This document shows, in pieces, positions 40,401 to 47,931 of a stretch of DNA of 64,000 bases. The stretch lies in assembly GCA_018697195.1 (NCBI GenBank), contig CM031878.1:71080772-71144771 (forward strand). Reading direction: 5' to 3'. Position numbers and translations under genes: made by a program. The DNA is from Certhia americana (Eukaryota; Chordata; Aves; Passeriformes; Certhiidae). The notes under the pieces were generated by a model. That model was given only the letters and a program-made list of their open reading frames with translations. It did not search any database and had not been told where the DNA came from. The first letter of the stretch is position 1. Each line of letters begins with the position of its first letter.

Positions 40401-43400
40401 TCTATCAGTCCTACAGCAGATGCCACAATCTATCATGCAGATGTTTTTCTGTGTCCGAAATCAGCTGAAATAGCTTTGAGGCACCCTTTGCCAGATTCCT
40501 GAGCTAGAAGTTACTGTGCCAGATTTAGCCATTTTGGGTTAAGAAAAGGTTAATCTCTTCTTCTCTTCTCTTCTCTTCTCTTCTCTTCTCTTCTCTTCTC
40601 TTCTCTTCTCTTCTCTTCTCTTCTCTTCGCTTCGCTTCGCTTCGCTTCGCTTCGCTTCGCTTCGCTTCGCTTCGCTTCGCTTCTAACTCTCCTCTTCTCC
40701 CTTTTAAATATGTGTCTAACCTTAGCTGTTATAATTTGATCGACAATATGGTAGACAAAAGGCTGACACAAAAGCATTCTTCTCTTTGCACACTGCTGGC
40801 CAAACTAAACTGTAAAATATTTCTCTGAAAAAAGTTCACACTGTTTTTCTTGCAAAAGTTTCCTATTTTCCTGAGAAACTGTCCCTCTCTACAATTAGCT
40901 GCCAATCTCTTCTTGGAAAGAGGAAATAGACACAGCTACTCAGGTAAAGACATATTCTTAGACATTCTCTTTCATGTAAGCTGAGAACAAGGACAGCTCA
41001 GTATAGAACCCAAAACTTGAAAAAATCCACCAACCCAAAACGCTATAGTAACCAGTACATCAAATTGGGACTGAGATCTCATTTTTTGTTGAAATAAAAT
41101 TGGATTTTTTTCAATGTACAGAAAGCTGTGCAGCTGAAGTATGATCCACAGCATTGGAGGGGTCTGTTGAAAGCAGAATACAGGCTCTTTCCATTTTAGA
41201 AACCCCTGCTCTCTTTTTATTCCTTTTTGGGGAAACAGTGCTCGTCTCTTTAAATAAGGCAAACCCAGAATACTGCTACAAGAGAAATAAACAATACTTC
41301 TCTCAGGTGGAGAAAAGAGGCAGCATTGTTTTAGGGAACTGGCTTTTAAAAATTTGTCTCCTACAGAGCTTGAGGCTGTTTGCTTTGTAAGATGCCAAAT
41401 CAAGGAGTTGATGAGTTTTCTTCTCCTCCAGACTCTAAAACCAGAGCTGTCATTTACTTCCAAGATTGGTTTAATCCTTCAGTTTATTATTTGCCTGACT
41501 TCAGTGATAGAGCAGTGGTCAGGGTTGGTTCTGGAATAAAATTACCTATTAGCACGATATCAGCTTCATAGATTACGTCATGGTTCCCTTTTAATGTGCA
41601 TTGCTCTTTATTGCTGTCACTCCTGCTATATAAAAATAGGGGGAAAAAAAATCTCTTGAATTGCAAATGAGTTGCGGGTGGACCTCTAAAACCCTTCTTC
41701 CGGCACAGCTCTTGACTTTATTCATCAGCCTTGTTTTCCAGACGTTTCATTTTCAACAAAAATTTTTTCATTTTCAACAAAACAATTAGAAAATACAGCA
41801 GAAAGAAAGAGACGAATTATTTAGTTCCACTCTCAATAAAACGGTCTTTAGAGGACTTATTTTCTGGTTCAAGGAACAGTTCAAATGAAACTCAGATACT
41901 ACATTACAGGATTGTTGGAAAGAAGGTTAGTATCAGGAAAATTACATATAATTTTCTCATGCCACAAATGAAAACAAAGTTGCTGACAGTGTCAGCAGAG
42001 AGCAAAGAGCTGTCACATTCAAGGGAGGGCTCCCTAATCACAGAAAACGTGGGATTGTCCTCATCCTCCTTTTCCCACTGCTGCTGAACTCCTACTATCA
42101 ACTAGCTGTGGTATGTGTACAGTTTGCTGCTAATTAAGTTATTCTAACACAAATTTACTTAATCCTAGAGCTTCCGTTTTTCCCACCTCCAGTCAGCAGA
42201 ACCGAGTTTTGTTGCCATGGCATAATCTTGTAGAGGAAGGGAATTTAAATAATACCACTGGCTGTGCACGGCCCTTGGCACTCAGAGCATGGATGAGGAG
42301 GGAGCCATCCCATACCCTGCTCTGTGCCTGTTCCCTTCACACATGAGGGTAGCAGATAATGGGAACAAAAGCTGCCACTGCATGGAGACAATGGGAGGAG
42401 GAGACACAGCAAACTTAGAAAAGGGTGTGTGTGCCTGGGTGTGGGTGAGAGAGAGAGAGATGGCAAGGGACTACCCTTCCCACGAGAAAAAAGATGACAG
42501 AGCCAGTCCTTCGAAGACTGCAAGCCAGATATTCAGACAGTAAATTTTATGGCCTTTGGCTGAGTTATTCTGATTTATACGGGCTATGTATTTCTGCCTG
42601 AGAGCATGAAATAATGCCTTTGTGAAGCGACACAAAACTTTATTTGGTAATAGCTAATACAGGAGTCATGTACCCCATATGATAAAATAGGTAGTGGACT
42701 GACAGAAATACTGTTCCATGCCAGTAGCTCATTAATAAAATTTAAGCAGTTTTCAAATCTGAGTTAGCATTTTTGGTGCACTGAAACTATCTGCAAAAGT
42801 CAACACTGGATTTTCCAAAACAAGCAAACAAAAAAAACCCCCTAACCTAAACATAACAGCCCTAAACTAAAAACTCTCCATATTTAACCATTTAATTGTT
42901 ATTCAGATAATTGAGTAAGACATAAACTCAGGATCACTGTATTTCAATGTATCAAAGAAGCATGAAAACAGTATCTCATATAATACCCAAAGATTTATTT
43001 AGCTACAGTTTCCAATGAATGTTGTTACAAAACTCTCTGGCAAACACCTTTGCTTGTGTACAAATTTGCTTCCAATCTCTAGAGTTACTACTGCCTTTGA
43101 AGGAAATGCAGTATTTGAATTACAAACTTTCATTCACACTAGATACTGAAGGATGACTCATTTTCTCAAGTTTGTTACTTAAAGATAAAAATTACCTTTT
43201 TATTTCAACTTGTATCACATAGTCTTGTCAGCCCAGGGGGGACTTTATTCACTAATATGGAGGGGGGAAAAATGTCAAAGAGGTTTTGAGATGATGAAGG
43301 GAAGAAAGGGTAAGAAGATTCTTTTCATGCCAGTGTAAGTACAAAACAGACCAGGTCTTTATTCTTTTTTGTAGGTCACAAGATACAAGGACTATATAAG

Positions 43401-46400
43401 CACTCTCATTGTAGCAAGCTGTTTTATACAAATAAGGAAGAATGCATATTCACATACTAGTACATGTTATCCCCCAAATATTAGCATTCTTCACATAATT
43501 TGTGCACAGAGTGGTTTCATATCCCAAAACTGTCCTCTGGGTTTTCCTGATGTAATGCCAGTTGCTTGGGCACTGAGACAGTCTAACTGCGTCAATCTCA
43601 GTCTGGGAACAAACTATAAAAACAGCAAAGTAAAATCTGCAAAGAGGATTTACCACCATCTCATGGTGAATAATTTCCTAATTTAAAGGAAAACAAATAA
43701 GGAGAGCGCAGGGAGCTCAGTCATGAAAAGGAGGAAATCCTGCCACCACCGTTCAAACCTATTCAACCCTCTGCCCTGCCCCACTCATTATCCCACTAAA
43801 CACAGCAAAAATACCAGTCTCAGAACTCAGGCAAAGCACAGGGCTTTGCCACTTGTTGCAGGGCTGACCTCTCCTTGTGCCCTGCAAGCACCACCACTGC
43901 AGCTCCTGTGCAAGGTTGCTCGCTCTCTGCCTGGACTCGATGCAAGCTTTCCATGAGAGCCCTGAGCTCTGCCACCCAGACCCCATGCAGTGCGGGGTAC
44001 ACAAGCAGCCCGAGGAAGCTGCAATTAGCCAGAGCAGCTGTGATGGCTGGATAGGGGAACAGGTGTGTTCTTTTAGCAGCCAGGGACATGACTCTGAAAA
44101 TGTCACTCAGTGGCTGTGCTGGTGCAACGCAATTACCAATTACGTGGTGCCACAGGGAGATCGACAGGCAGCTCTCCCCCACAGGACACATCCGACCACC
44201 CAGGAGACAGGGAGTGGCTGTTGGAGAAGAAAGCCAGGCAGCTCCCAGAGTCTGCCAAGGGCTTTGCAGACAGGGCTGGTGGTGAGAGGCCGCCTGTTCA
44301 GCAGCTGTTCCCCTTTACTCTTGGCCATCCCACCCACCACTTCTCCCATCTGCAGCAACAGCCTGGTTTTATGTGGCACATGAAGAAAGGTGTGTATTTT
44401 TCCAATGGAGGATCAGAAAACAGGCAGGAAACAAGCTACTACTTGAGAGGCAGCCTGCAGGGAGGTCCCAAACAGGATCTGGGTCCAAGAGCTCCTAAAC
44501 TGGACTACCCACCCTTGCAGATTTGGACCACCCACCCTTGCTAATCGGGAGCCATCTTGCACTCATTCTGCATTTCTCATGTAATTCCCACTCTTAAGAT
44601 CATCAGTCTTCTTTGCTAACAACAGGTAGGGAGATGAAGTGTTAATATTGGATCTCTACCAGGTTGGCAGCTATGTAATGGGTGTAGCCCCACTGAGGCT
44701 GATAGTGCAAGCTAAGCTAGGTAAACTGAATGGGTGGCTCTGTGTGCAATTTTTATAAAAAGACATGCTCATGTCTGCATAGTATAGCTCTCCAAAAAAG
44801 TCAAGACACTAAATTCAATTAACCTTGAGAAAATATGTCTGGTTGTTTTTTGTTTGTTTTTTTTCCTTAAGATACCAAAAAACATGCCTAAATCAGAAAA
44901 ACTACATTCTAATAACTCTTATCAAAAAATACATCACTGCACAGAAGAATTATTCTCTAAAATGTCATTATTGGTGAGCACAAGTGGAATAAAACAATAA
45001 GGATGGAATTGCTTCTCCACAGAACTAAATTATTTTTCTGAGAACTTCCCTCTTGCAGATCTCAGAGGAAGGCAGAGGCATGGAGTCCTAAAGCCCAGGT
45101 GTAACACACCACAAAACTTTAGTTGATCATCTAGCAAGGTTTCTAATATACCTTACTAACAGGCTGAAAAGTTGTCACTCTGAAAAGAGTGCAAGACAAT
45201 CCTAAAAATAATGTGTTCATCAGAGAAGAACTCAGAATATTCCTTGTCTTCTCCTTCCTACTCTTAAAGCAGCAAGAGGGAAGTGGTGAAGCAGGAGGCT
45301 ACTGACCTAGCAGCAACGTAGAGGGTCCTGTTCATGACCATGACAAGCTGGATGTCCAGCCGGTGCCTCTGTGTGGTGTTCCGCCCTGGTTTGTGACCCA
45401 CAAACACCGGATACTGTCTTGTATCTGTAGGAAGGAAAAGAAAATCATCAGAGTCAAAAGAGAATAACAAACTGAAATGGTGCTAACATGAAACACCATG
45501 GAGTCCAGTTACAGCCAAAACCCATGGTTTCTGTTCTGCCTTGGAAGCACAGACTGGGGCTGGAAGGCATGAGCACAGAGAGAGTTCTTCAAGGTTACAG
45601 TATCTGCAGCGGCAAAGGAGAAAGTCACCATCTTTGTAGAAGACAAAAACTGTGAATTTTTTTAAGCACAAAGCTAATCTGGAGCTCTTGGCACACAGGT
45701 GCATGGCACTTTCTCACAGTTTTTGTTCCGCTGCTTGCAGAGCTTAAATGCTTGCTCCTGGCTGCCAAAGCATGTCTATCAGGACAAAGCTGTTCCACAG
45801 TGGCTATCAATCATCACAATAACTGGACTGATAGTGGCTAAAGCAAAATCCTTGCTTCAAACTGCCAGTTCCCTGGGTTTTCTACAGGACTCAACTGCTG
45901 TCATCGAACAGCTGCAGGGATTTCTGAGAAAAGGTGGGAAATCACCACTTGAACTTTTTGAAGTGAAAGTCACTGTACATTATTTTAGCAACCAGTCTAA
46001 TACTCCAGTCCTTCTGGCAACTGGACAGCAATACTGATTGGAATCCCTGTACTGAACTTATATTATCAACAAGTCAGCTTCCCCCCCAGTTCTACCAGTC
46101 ATCAAGAGCATTTATTGTCTATTCCCATTGTTTTTTTTGGCTGAGAACCCAGCACATAGAGGATGTTCCACTGCTCCTCAGATGGGTGTACAACCTATAA
46201 CAACAGTGAACATTTCTGATCAAGGGCCACTTCACATTCATGGGTATCATATGATCATGACATCTAGGTACACAAACAAGGAGCTAATTAAGTAAATAAA
46301 ATGATAGAAGGCAGGAGGAGGATAATCCTCTGATGAGCATTATCACTGCAAACCTGCTGCCAGTGGTGAATGTTATACAAGCTGACTAGCATCTAGCTTT

Positions 46401-47893
46401 GCCTTTTCCCCATTAATATGCTTTCCTAGAAAACTGCAGCCCTTTGGGGGAGTCTATTTCTTCAGAAAAACACCTACTGCTTTAGTATTTTCAGCTATTG
46501 TCTTCTAAAAGCACTGTACCTGTTAAGCTTGGTCAAATTATTGGTTCACAGCATGGCTTTAGCAAAGCAACTCAAAGTGTCCTGTGACAGAAAATCTGAA
46601 ATCTGAATAGAAAAAGGAACTTCTTTCCAAACCAGATGTTGGGAACTCTTGAAGAAAGAAATTGAGACACCAGGCAGGACTTACATTCAGAAGCTTAATC
46701 CTTCTGACCACATCCTACATGCAAAATGCCAGGTTTTATTGTCAGGCTGTTTTCTGTTCAGTACTGTTTCCTCTGTAACTAATGGATCTAGAACAAACTA
46801 GGGGAATTCGTGTCCACTTCAGAATGCCATACTGCAGAGGAAAAATTATCTCATGTTCTATTTCTCTAAAAGGATCAAGCATGGCAAATTTTTGCAAGAA
46901 TGATTGGCACTGCCCTTCTGGGTGTGAAAATGTTGGTGCTGAAGATCCAGGGGCCACACTAGCCATGTTTCACCTGGGTTTGCTTCAGAGCAGCTCTTCT
47001 CTGTTGTTGTATCCCAGAGGTCTATTAGCATTCGCAGCACATCAGGTGTGCCCTGGAGTTTTGTCTTTCAGACTGGTGTTACACAGGACAGACAAGTTTA
47101 TGGGCACCAAGGCCATTCCAAAACACAATAAACACAGACAATTTTAAAACCAAATTCCTGAGCAAAAAAAGAATTGAACACAAGCCTGCTTTTGACTTAC
47201 TACTCCCTGGTACACTTTTAGAGGCCCAGATGCTAAAGACTTCCTTATAAACACCTGAAACTTTGGGACTTTTTCAAAGAAGAATTTTCTTTGCCATTAT
47301 CACAACTGAGCTCAGGAAAATGTGAAAGAATCAGTTAAGTAAAGCCTGATGTCCACAGTATAATGCACAGAAAGCTCTCCACCTGTTTAGCCAGCAGTTC
47401 TCAGTTCTCAGCAGCTGTTGGTGTTACACTAGATTTTGGAGAGTTTGCCAATCTCTACTGGTAAGAGAGACCTTCTGTCATATAAGATTCTTTGTCTTGA
47501 TTTGGTTTTTAGCTACAATTTCATCTTAGGAAAAAAATGCCTAATGCTCAAGCAGAATCCATCTGAGCTTAAAGAAGTAAGTTCAATTATTTGTATTAGA
47601 TTAACAAATAAAAAGACCAAAAAAAAAAAATTTTTCCTGTGTGAAAAAAATCACGTTCCTCTATTAGTACCTGAGAATGTAAACTGACTGATATGGGATA
47701 AATCAAGAAAAAGCAACAGCATGTACTTAAGTAGTGTTGATTCAAAGTCCCCTGATCAGTACTAAATGAAATCCTCTGGCCCTGTATACTTACAGTTGCC
47801 ATGCGAAATACTGATAGGCTCAGAATCTTCTGGGAAACCAGCCCCAGCAAAGTGTAGCAGTGTGAAATATAGCAGCAAGGCTTCTGACCTCAT
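7318..47893 (-). CDS. SEMA6A: SEMA6A (semaphorin-6A), partial gene, coding exons 1-17 joined
   Basis: Semaphorin-6A is a class 6 transmembrane semaphorin. In this family it acts at the cell surface as an axon-guidance and cell-migration ligand/receptor working with plexin-A2 and plexin-A4. Seventeen exons read continuously for 631 codons plus one base, with all junction phases agreeing. Visible parts are a signal peptide (1-19), the seven-bladed sema domain, a Cys-rich PSI domain containing [11 protein letters not shown], and a Ser/Thr-rich stalk. Potential N-glycosylation sequons are at N33, N49, N65, N282, N434 and N461. The related SEMA6D was excluded because the sequence follows 6A at diagnostic stretches such as [20 protein letters not shown] and DGLGDC. 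The transmembrane and cytoplasmic exons lie beyond the left edge. Paralogue choice rests on remembered family sequences, not a database search. Confidence 0.97.
9295..9336. repeat. 21-bp perfect tandem duplication
   Basis: The unit CATTTTATCCTGCCCTTTCA plus a final C occurs twice back to back (9295-9315 and 9316-9336) with no mismatch. No function is evident. The perfect identity suggests a recent duplication within intron 16. Confidence 0.92.
10557..10577. repeat. poly-A tract, 21 bases
   Basis: An uninterrupted run of 21 A in SEMA6A intron 16. No retroposon body is recognisable just upstream, so it may be simple homopolymer expansion. Confidence 0.9.
12556..12629. repeat. long near-perfect inverted repeat (hairpin) in SEMA6A intron 16
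   Basis: The left arm 12566-12585 (CATGGGTTCCCTCTCATGTC) is the exact reverse complement of the right arm 12602-12621. Inside it, ATGGA (12586-12590) pairs with TCCAT (12596-12600), leaving one bulged G at 12601 and a 5-base loop. Outside it, GGAAT (12556-12560) can pair with ATTCC (12625-12629). The result is about 25 paired bases with a single bulge, plus an outer 5-bp helix. It would fold in RNA from either strand. Confidence 0.95.
14587..14607 (-). CDS. SEMA6A: SEMA6A coding exon 16, 21-nt micro-exon
   Basis: A 21-nt exon coding residues 570-576 plus one base (NSFVALN, then the G of Gly577). It is bounded by a clear acceptor (ATTTGTCTTTCAG) and donor (GTAAGG). SFVALNG is the SEMA6A sequence directly after the PSI domain, and phases 1-1 fit both neighbours. 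Because it is a multiple of three with symmetric phases, it can be skipped without a frameshift. Confidence 0.9.
14608..16383 (-). other. SEMA6A intron 15
   Basis: A 1.8-kb intron between the micro-exon 16 and exon 15. No repeat family or additional exon was recognised. ORFs on either strand here (for example 14744-15176) carry no known motif. Confidence 0.75.
16384..16442 (-). CDS. SEMA6A: SEMA6A coding exon 15, end of PSI domain
   Basis: A 59-nt exon coding residues 550-569 plus one base. It contains [19 protein letters not shown], which matches the SEMA6A stretch [16 protein letters not shown] and supplies the last PSI Cys. The acceptor is CTATTATTTAG and the donor GTAAGC. It was found by searching the reverse strand for this conserved motif. 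It ends in phase 1. Confidence 0.95.
16443..18345 (-). other. SEMA6A intron 14
   Basis: A 1.9-kb intron. The only thing singled out is the 26-bp word at 18220-18245, which recurs in intron 11. No exon or transposon was recognised. Confidence 0.75.
18220..18245. repeat. 26-bp word shared with intron 11 (copy 1)
   Basis: The core GAAACAAACACTTCCCACAT(TT) at 18224-18245 is identical to 20101-20122. With four more flanking bases, the match is 25 of 26. It lies 100 bases downstream of exon 14 in the sense of transcription. Its origin is unknown. Confidence 0.85.
18346..18426 (-). CDS. SEMA6A: SEMA6A coding exon 14, PSI domain core
   Basis: An 81-nt phase 2-2 exon coding residues 523-549 plus two bases. 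It contains [20 protein letters not shown], the diagnostic PSI (plexin-semaphorin-integrin) core with its paired cysteines, followed by TQLVLGSK. The acceptor has a strong pyrimidine tract (CTCTTCTCTCCCAAG) and the donor is GTGAGT. Only 79 nt of intron separate it from exon 13. Confidence 0.97.
18506..18646 (-). CDS. SEMA6A: SEMA6A coding exon 13
   Basis: A 141-nt phase 2-2 exon coding residues 476-522 plus two bases. It contains [39 protein letters not shown] and RHGKCK, which end the sema domain and enter the PSI domain. The acceptor AAATCAG is followed six bases later by a second in-frame AG (GTGCAG). Using the second would replace Lys-Cys-Ser with Asn and remove a conserved Cys, so the first is preferred. 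The donor is GTAGGT. The exon is GC- and CpG-richer than its flanks. A 26-base T tract on the coding strand lies 70 nt upstream of the acceptor. Confidence 0.95.
18647..19356 (-). other. SEMA6A intron 12, with A26/T26 tract near the acceptor
   Basis: A 710-bp intron. On the plus strand A runs from 18716 to 18741, which is a 26-base U tract in the transcript, 70 nt before the exon 13 acceptor. The sequence closer to the acceptor is not strongly pyrimidine-rich (CTTTTATCCAAATCAG). Apparent ORFs crossing the tract are extensions of exon 13 and not separate genes. Confidence 0.8.
19357..19533 (-). CDS. SEMA6A: SEMA6A coding exon 12
   Basis: A 177-nt phase 2-2 exon coding residues 417-475 plus two bases. 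It contains [39 protein letters not shown] and [17 protein letters not shown]. Sequons are N434-Y-T and N461-D-S. The acceptor is TTATTTTAG. The donor must be AA|GTGTGT, because only that joins in frame to exon 13. A nearby GT (TGT|GTATCT) would break the frame. Confidence 0.96.
19534..20983 (-). other. SEMA6A intron 11
   Basis: A 1.45-kb intron. It holds copy 2 of the shared 26-bp word (20097-20122). Nothing else recognisable was seen. Confidence 0.75.
20097..20122. repeat. 26-bp word shared with intron 14 (copy 2)
   Basis: It matches 18220-18245 at 25 of 26 positions, with the last 22 identical. The flanks on both sides diverge at once, so only a short block is shared. Confidence 0.85.
20984..21139 (-). 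CDS. SEMA6A: SEMA6A coding exon 11
   Basis: A 156-nt phase 2-2 exon coding residues 365-416 plus two bases. It contains [39 protein letters not shown] and [11 protein letters not shown]. PGxC and FIKxHPLMD are standard late-sema motifs. The acceptor is TTTTGTATAG and the donor GTACGT. Confidence 0.97.
21140..24805 (-). other. SEMA6A intron 10
   Basis: A 3.7-kb intron containing a CR1 tail near 23.2 kb. A short AATCATAGAATAGC word near 24472 resembles a CR1 terminus but is too short to call. The rest shows nothing recognisable. Confidence 0.75.
23211..23375 (-). mobile_element. CR1 LINE 3' tail fragment
   Basis: It begins on the plus strand with TTTCATAGACTCATAGAATG, the reverse complement of the CR1 terminal octamer-type repeat (ATTCTATGA...). 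It continues with CTGGAACTGACTCCACAAGG, GACCACTGAAGTCCAGCTCC and CACAGGACACCCCAAGAAT, typical of the CR1 3'UTR. It is minus-strand, the same sense as SEMA6A. The inner boundary is approximate. Confidence 0.88.
24806..24937 (-). CDS. SEMA6A: SEMA6A coding exon 10
   Basis: A 132-nt phase 2-2 exon coding residues 321-364 plus two bases. It contains [39 protein letters not shown] and RVPKPR. GSAVCAY and F-x-G-x-FKEQ are sema-domain signatures. The acceptor ends GCAG and the donor is GTATGT. Confidence 0.97.
25719..25750. repeat. poly-T rich run
   Basis: About 30 T with single C interruptions, in SEMA6A intron 9. Low complexity, with no gene content. Confidence 0.85.
26668..27260 (-). mobile_element. 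CR1 LINE 3' part, about 0.6 kb
   Basis: The plus strand starts with TTTCATAGAACTGCAGAATC, the inverted CR1 terminus. It is followed by CAAGGATCATCGAAGTCTAA, CTGGGGAGCCTGTTCCAGTG, CCCAACCACCCTGTGGGTGA, CTTCCCTCAGTCTCGTCCAG, GCTGAACAAGCC and CTTTGGATGGTCTCTAATA. This is the standard order of the inverted 3' coding end and 3'UTR of CR1. ORFs across it are decayed. It has the same sense as SEMA6A. Confidence 0.93.
28507..28724 (-). CDS. SEMA6A: SEMA6A coding exon 9 (longest coding exon here)
   Basis: A 218-nt exon coding residues 249-320 plus two bases. It contains [39 protein letters not shown] and [14 protein letters not shown]. The CKNDxGG motif and the N282-C-S glycosylation sequon are conserved semaphorin features. 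The acceptor is TTTCTTCCAG and the donor GTAATA. Confidence 0.97.
28725..29619 (-). other. SEMA6A intron 8
   Basis: A 0.9-kb intron between exons 9 and 8. Nothing recognisable apart from the splice sites. Confidence 0.75.
29620..29708 (-). CDS. SEMA6A: SEMA6A coding exon 8
   Basis: An 89-nt exon coding residues 219-248. It contains [20 protein letters not shown] and [15 protein letters not shown](I/T)A is one of the most conserved semaphorin motifs. The acceptor is TTTTTCTAG and the donor GTAAGG. It was located by direct reading because the open frame is short. It ends in phase 0. Confidence 0.95.
29709..30767 (-). other. SEMA6A intron 7
   Basis: A 1.06-kb intron. The short ORFs at 29994-30215 and 30381-30584 have no recognisable motif. 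Nothing else was seen. Confidence 0.75.
30768..30887 (-). CDS. SEMA6A: SEMA6A coding exon 7
   Basis: A 120-nt phase 1-1 exon coding residues 179-218 plus one base. It contains [20 protein letters not shown] and [20 protein letters not shown], central sema propeller sequence. The acceptor is a pyrimidine-rich tract ending CCCCAG and the donor is GTAGAT, a modest site. The in-frame extension into the intron ends at a stop after two codons. Confidence 0.96.
30888..34132 (-). other. SEMA6A intron 6
   Basis: A 3.2-kb intron with a plus-strand CR1 tail near 31.9-32.2 kb and an A18 run at 33108-33125. Nothing else was recognised. Confidence 0.75.
31862..32225 (+). mobile_element. CR1 LINE 3' fragment (plus strand)
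   Basis: The order of CR1 3' coding features is clear: GACTGCGAGGGAATCTCATT, TTTTCAGTGGTGCCCTGCGA, TAGGACGAGGAGCAAAGGCC, GGAAGTTCCACCTCAAGACA, TTCTTTACGTTGAGGGTGGC, GGGGGGTTGGGATGGATGAT, CCAGAGCTCCATTCCAACCC and the tail CTCTGTGAGTCTGTGAA. It has frameshifts and is antisense to SEMA6A. It is better preserved than the 4.7-6.9 kb copy. Confidence 0.95.
34133..34223 (-). CDS. SEMA6A: SEMA6A coding exon 6
   Basis: A 91-nt exon coding residues 149-178 plus one base. It contains [13 protein letters not shown] and [17 protein letters not shown]. The family signature G-x-x-x-CPYD is intact. The first third (DYLEEE) differs from the mammalian protein as remembered (EPFGDE), while the remainder is nearly invariant. 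The acceptor follows a T-rich tract (TTTTTCAG) and the donor is GTAAAA. Confidence 0.95.
34224..36935 (-). other. SEMA6A intron 5
   Basis: A 2.7-kb intron. I saw no repeat family, tandem array or additional exon. The ORFs at 34988-35580 are without motif. Confidence 0.7.
36936..37037 (-). CDS. SEMA6A: SEMA6A coding exon 5
   Basis: A 102-nt phase 0-0 exon coding residues 115-148. It contains [11 protein letters not shown] and [24 protein letters not shown] is a hallmark of semaphorin sema domains. Three Cys residues are present. The acceptor is TTCTTCAG and the donor GTATGT. Confidence 0.96.
37038..38461 (-). other. SEMA6A intron 4
   Basis: A 1.4-kb intron, about a third of which is the candidate LTR listed separately. 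The remainder shows nothing recognisable. Confidence 0.75.
37380..37870 (+). mobile_element. candidate solo LTR of an endogenous retrovirus
   Basis: A pyrimidine-rich 0.5-kb block unlike its flanks. Several ATTGG/CCAAT-type words are visible (CCCATTGGCCC near 37600, CTCTATTGGTTG near 37693), then TTTAAAAGACTG as a possible TATA-like box near 37737. A canonical AATAAA lies at 37793-37798, followed by TTCTTTGGGG. This U3-R-U5-like order on the plus strand suggests a solo LTR, antisense to SEMA6A. No gag, pol or env remnants lie beside it. I could not fix TG...CA ends or a target-site duplication. The 158-codon plus-strand open frame across it is not considered a gene. Confidence 0.6.
38462..38524 (-). 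CDS. SEMA6A: SEMA6A coding exon 4
   Basis: A 63-nt phase 0-0 exon coding residues 94-114. [20 protein letters not shown] is a highly conserved class 6 semaphorin stretch in the first sema blades, and its Cys takes part in the conserved disulphide framework of the family. The acceptor is TTCTTGCAG and the donor GTAGGC. Confidence 0.96.
38525..40029 (-). other. SEMA6A intron 3
   Basis: A 1.5-kb, strongly AT-rich intron. It contains the double palindrome at 39596-39632. No exon was recognised; the + ORF at 38888-39097 has no motif. Confidence 0.75.
39596..39632. repeat. two adjacent AT-rich palindromes with the same arms
   Basis: ATGTTATA-G-TATAACAT at 39596-39612 is directly followed by a perfect 20-base palindrome (AAATGTTATATATAACATTT) at 39613-39632. 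Both use the arm ATGTTATA/TATAACAT. They could form two small cruciforms or hairpins. No known regulatory element is implied. Confidence 0.93.
40030..40090 (-). CDS. SEMA6A: SEMA6A coding exon 3
   Basis: A 61-nt exon, too short for most ORF scans, coding residues 73-93 ([21 protein letters not shown]). It was found by looking between exons 2 and 4 for the missing HIYTVD stretch of the sema domain. The acceptor is TTTACAG and the donor GTAAGT, both strong. It ends in phase 0. Mammalian SEMA6A, as I remember it, has Cys where this sequence has Phe (IYFSK). Confidence 0.94.
40554..40680. repeat. compound microsatellite (TTCTC)13-(TTCGC)11
   Basis: After a short lead-in, thirteen perfect TTCTC units (40561-40625) switch abruptly to eleven perfect TTCGC units (40626-40680). 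The array ends at TTCTAACTC. The second block contains eleven intact CpGs. The minus-strand reading KRSEA/KREE in this area is a repeat translation and not a protein. Confidence 0.97.
41745..41782. repeat. 17-bp direct repeat, spacing 21 bp
   Basis: TTTCATTTTCAACAAAA occurs at 41745-41761 and again at 41766-41782. It is AT-rich, with no function inferred. Confidence 0.85.
44501..44541. repeat. 18-bp near-perfect direct repeat, spacing 23 bp
   Basis: TGGACTACCCACCCTTGC at 44501-44518 and TGGACCACCCACCCTTGC at 44524-44541 differ at one base. It lies in the GC-richer part of intron 2. Confidence 0.85.
45307..45424 (-). CDS. SEMA6A: SEMA6A coding exon 2
   Basis: This exon codes residues 34-73 (first base of codon 34 and last base of codon 73 lie in the neighbouring exons), the start of the sema beta-propeller. 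It includes [20 protein letters not shown] and [10 protein letters not shown]. Two N-glycosylation sequons are visible, N49-T-T and N65-R-T. The acceptor is CCTACAG at 45425 and the donor GTCAGT at 45306, which is weaker than most in this gene. It is 118 nt long with entry phase 1 and exit phase 2. Confidence 0.95.
45425..47793 (-). other. SEMA6A intron 1 (between coding exons 1 and 2)
   Basis: A 2.4-kb intron. It has a few A runs near 47620-47632 and no recognised transposon or exon. The plus-strand ORF 46782-47147 includes a tetraserine-LLLYP string but has no supporting splice sites or family match. Confidence 0.75.
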
Positions 47894-47931
47894 AGTAGTT
47901 CAGCTGTGAGGCTTCACTTCTTCACTTCACC
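47794..47931 (-). CDS. SEMA6A: SEMA6A coding exon 1: 5'UTR end, start codon, signal peptide
   Basis: The ATG is at 47893-47891 and the exon codes residues 1-33 plus one base. The first 19 residues form a hydrophobic signal peptide ([19 protein letters not shown]) followed by [14 protein letters not shown], matching the known SEMA6A N-terminus. The start is supported by an A at -3 and an in-frame TGA nine bases upstream. The 38-nt 5'UTR part (47894-47931) follows a good acceptor (TTTGTTTCCACAG), so a separate non-coding exon lies upstream. The donor is GTAAGT at 47793. Confidence 0.95.

Larger units (their letters stand above)
40091..45306 (-). other. SEMA6A intron 2, 5.2 kb
   Basis: It holds the compound pentamer array at 40554-40680, a 17-bp direct repeat at 41745-41782, and a GC-richer stretch (about 43.7-44.55 kb) crowded with chance ORFs on both strands. 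None of these ORFs shows a domain or splice pattern I can support. Confidence 0.75.

Noticed and set aside
40550..40777. Minus-strand ORF of Arg/Lys/Glu/Ala pentamers
   Set aside because: It is a direct translation of the TTCTC/TTCGC microsatellite.
43723..44544. Cluster of ORFs on both strands in a GC-richer segment of intron 2
   Set aside because: Up to several frames are open at once, which reflects low stop density in GC-richer DNA. No domain, start context or splice pattern was found.
46782..47147. Plus-strand ORF with [11 protein letters not shown], which looks like a membrane-protein fragment
   Set aside because: It is opposite in strand to SEMA6A, has no supporting splice sites and no wider similarity. 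It is a chance string in intron 1.
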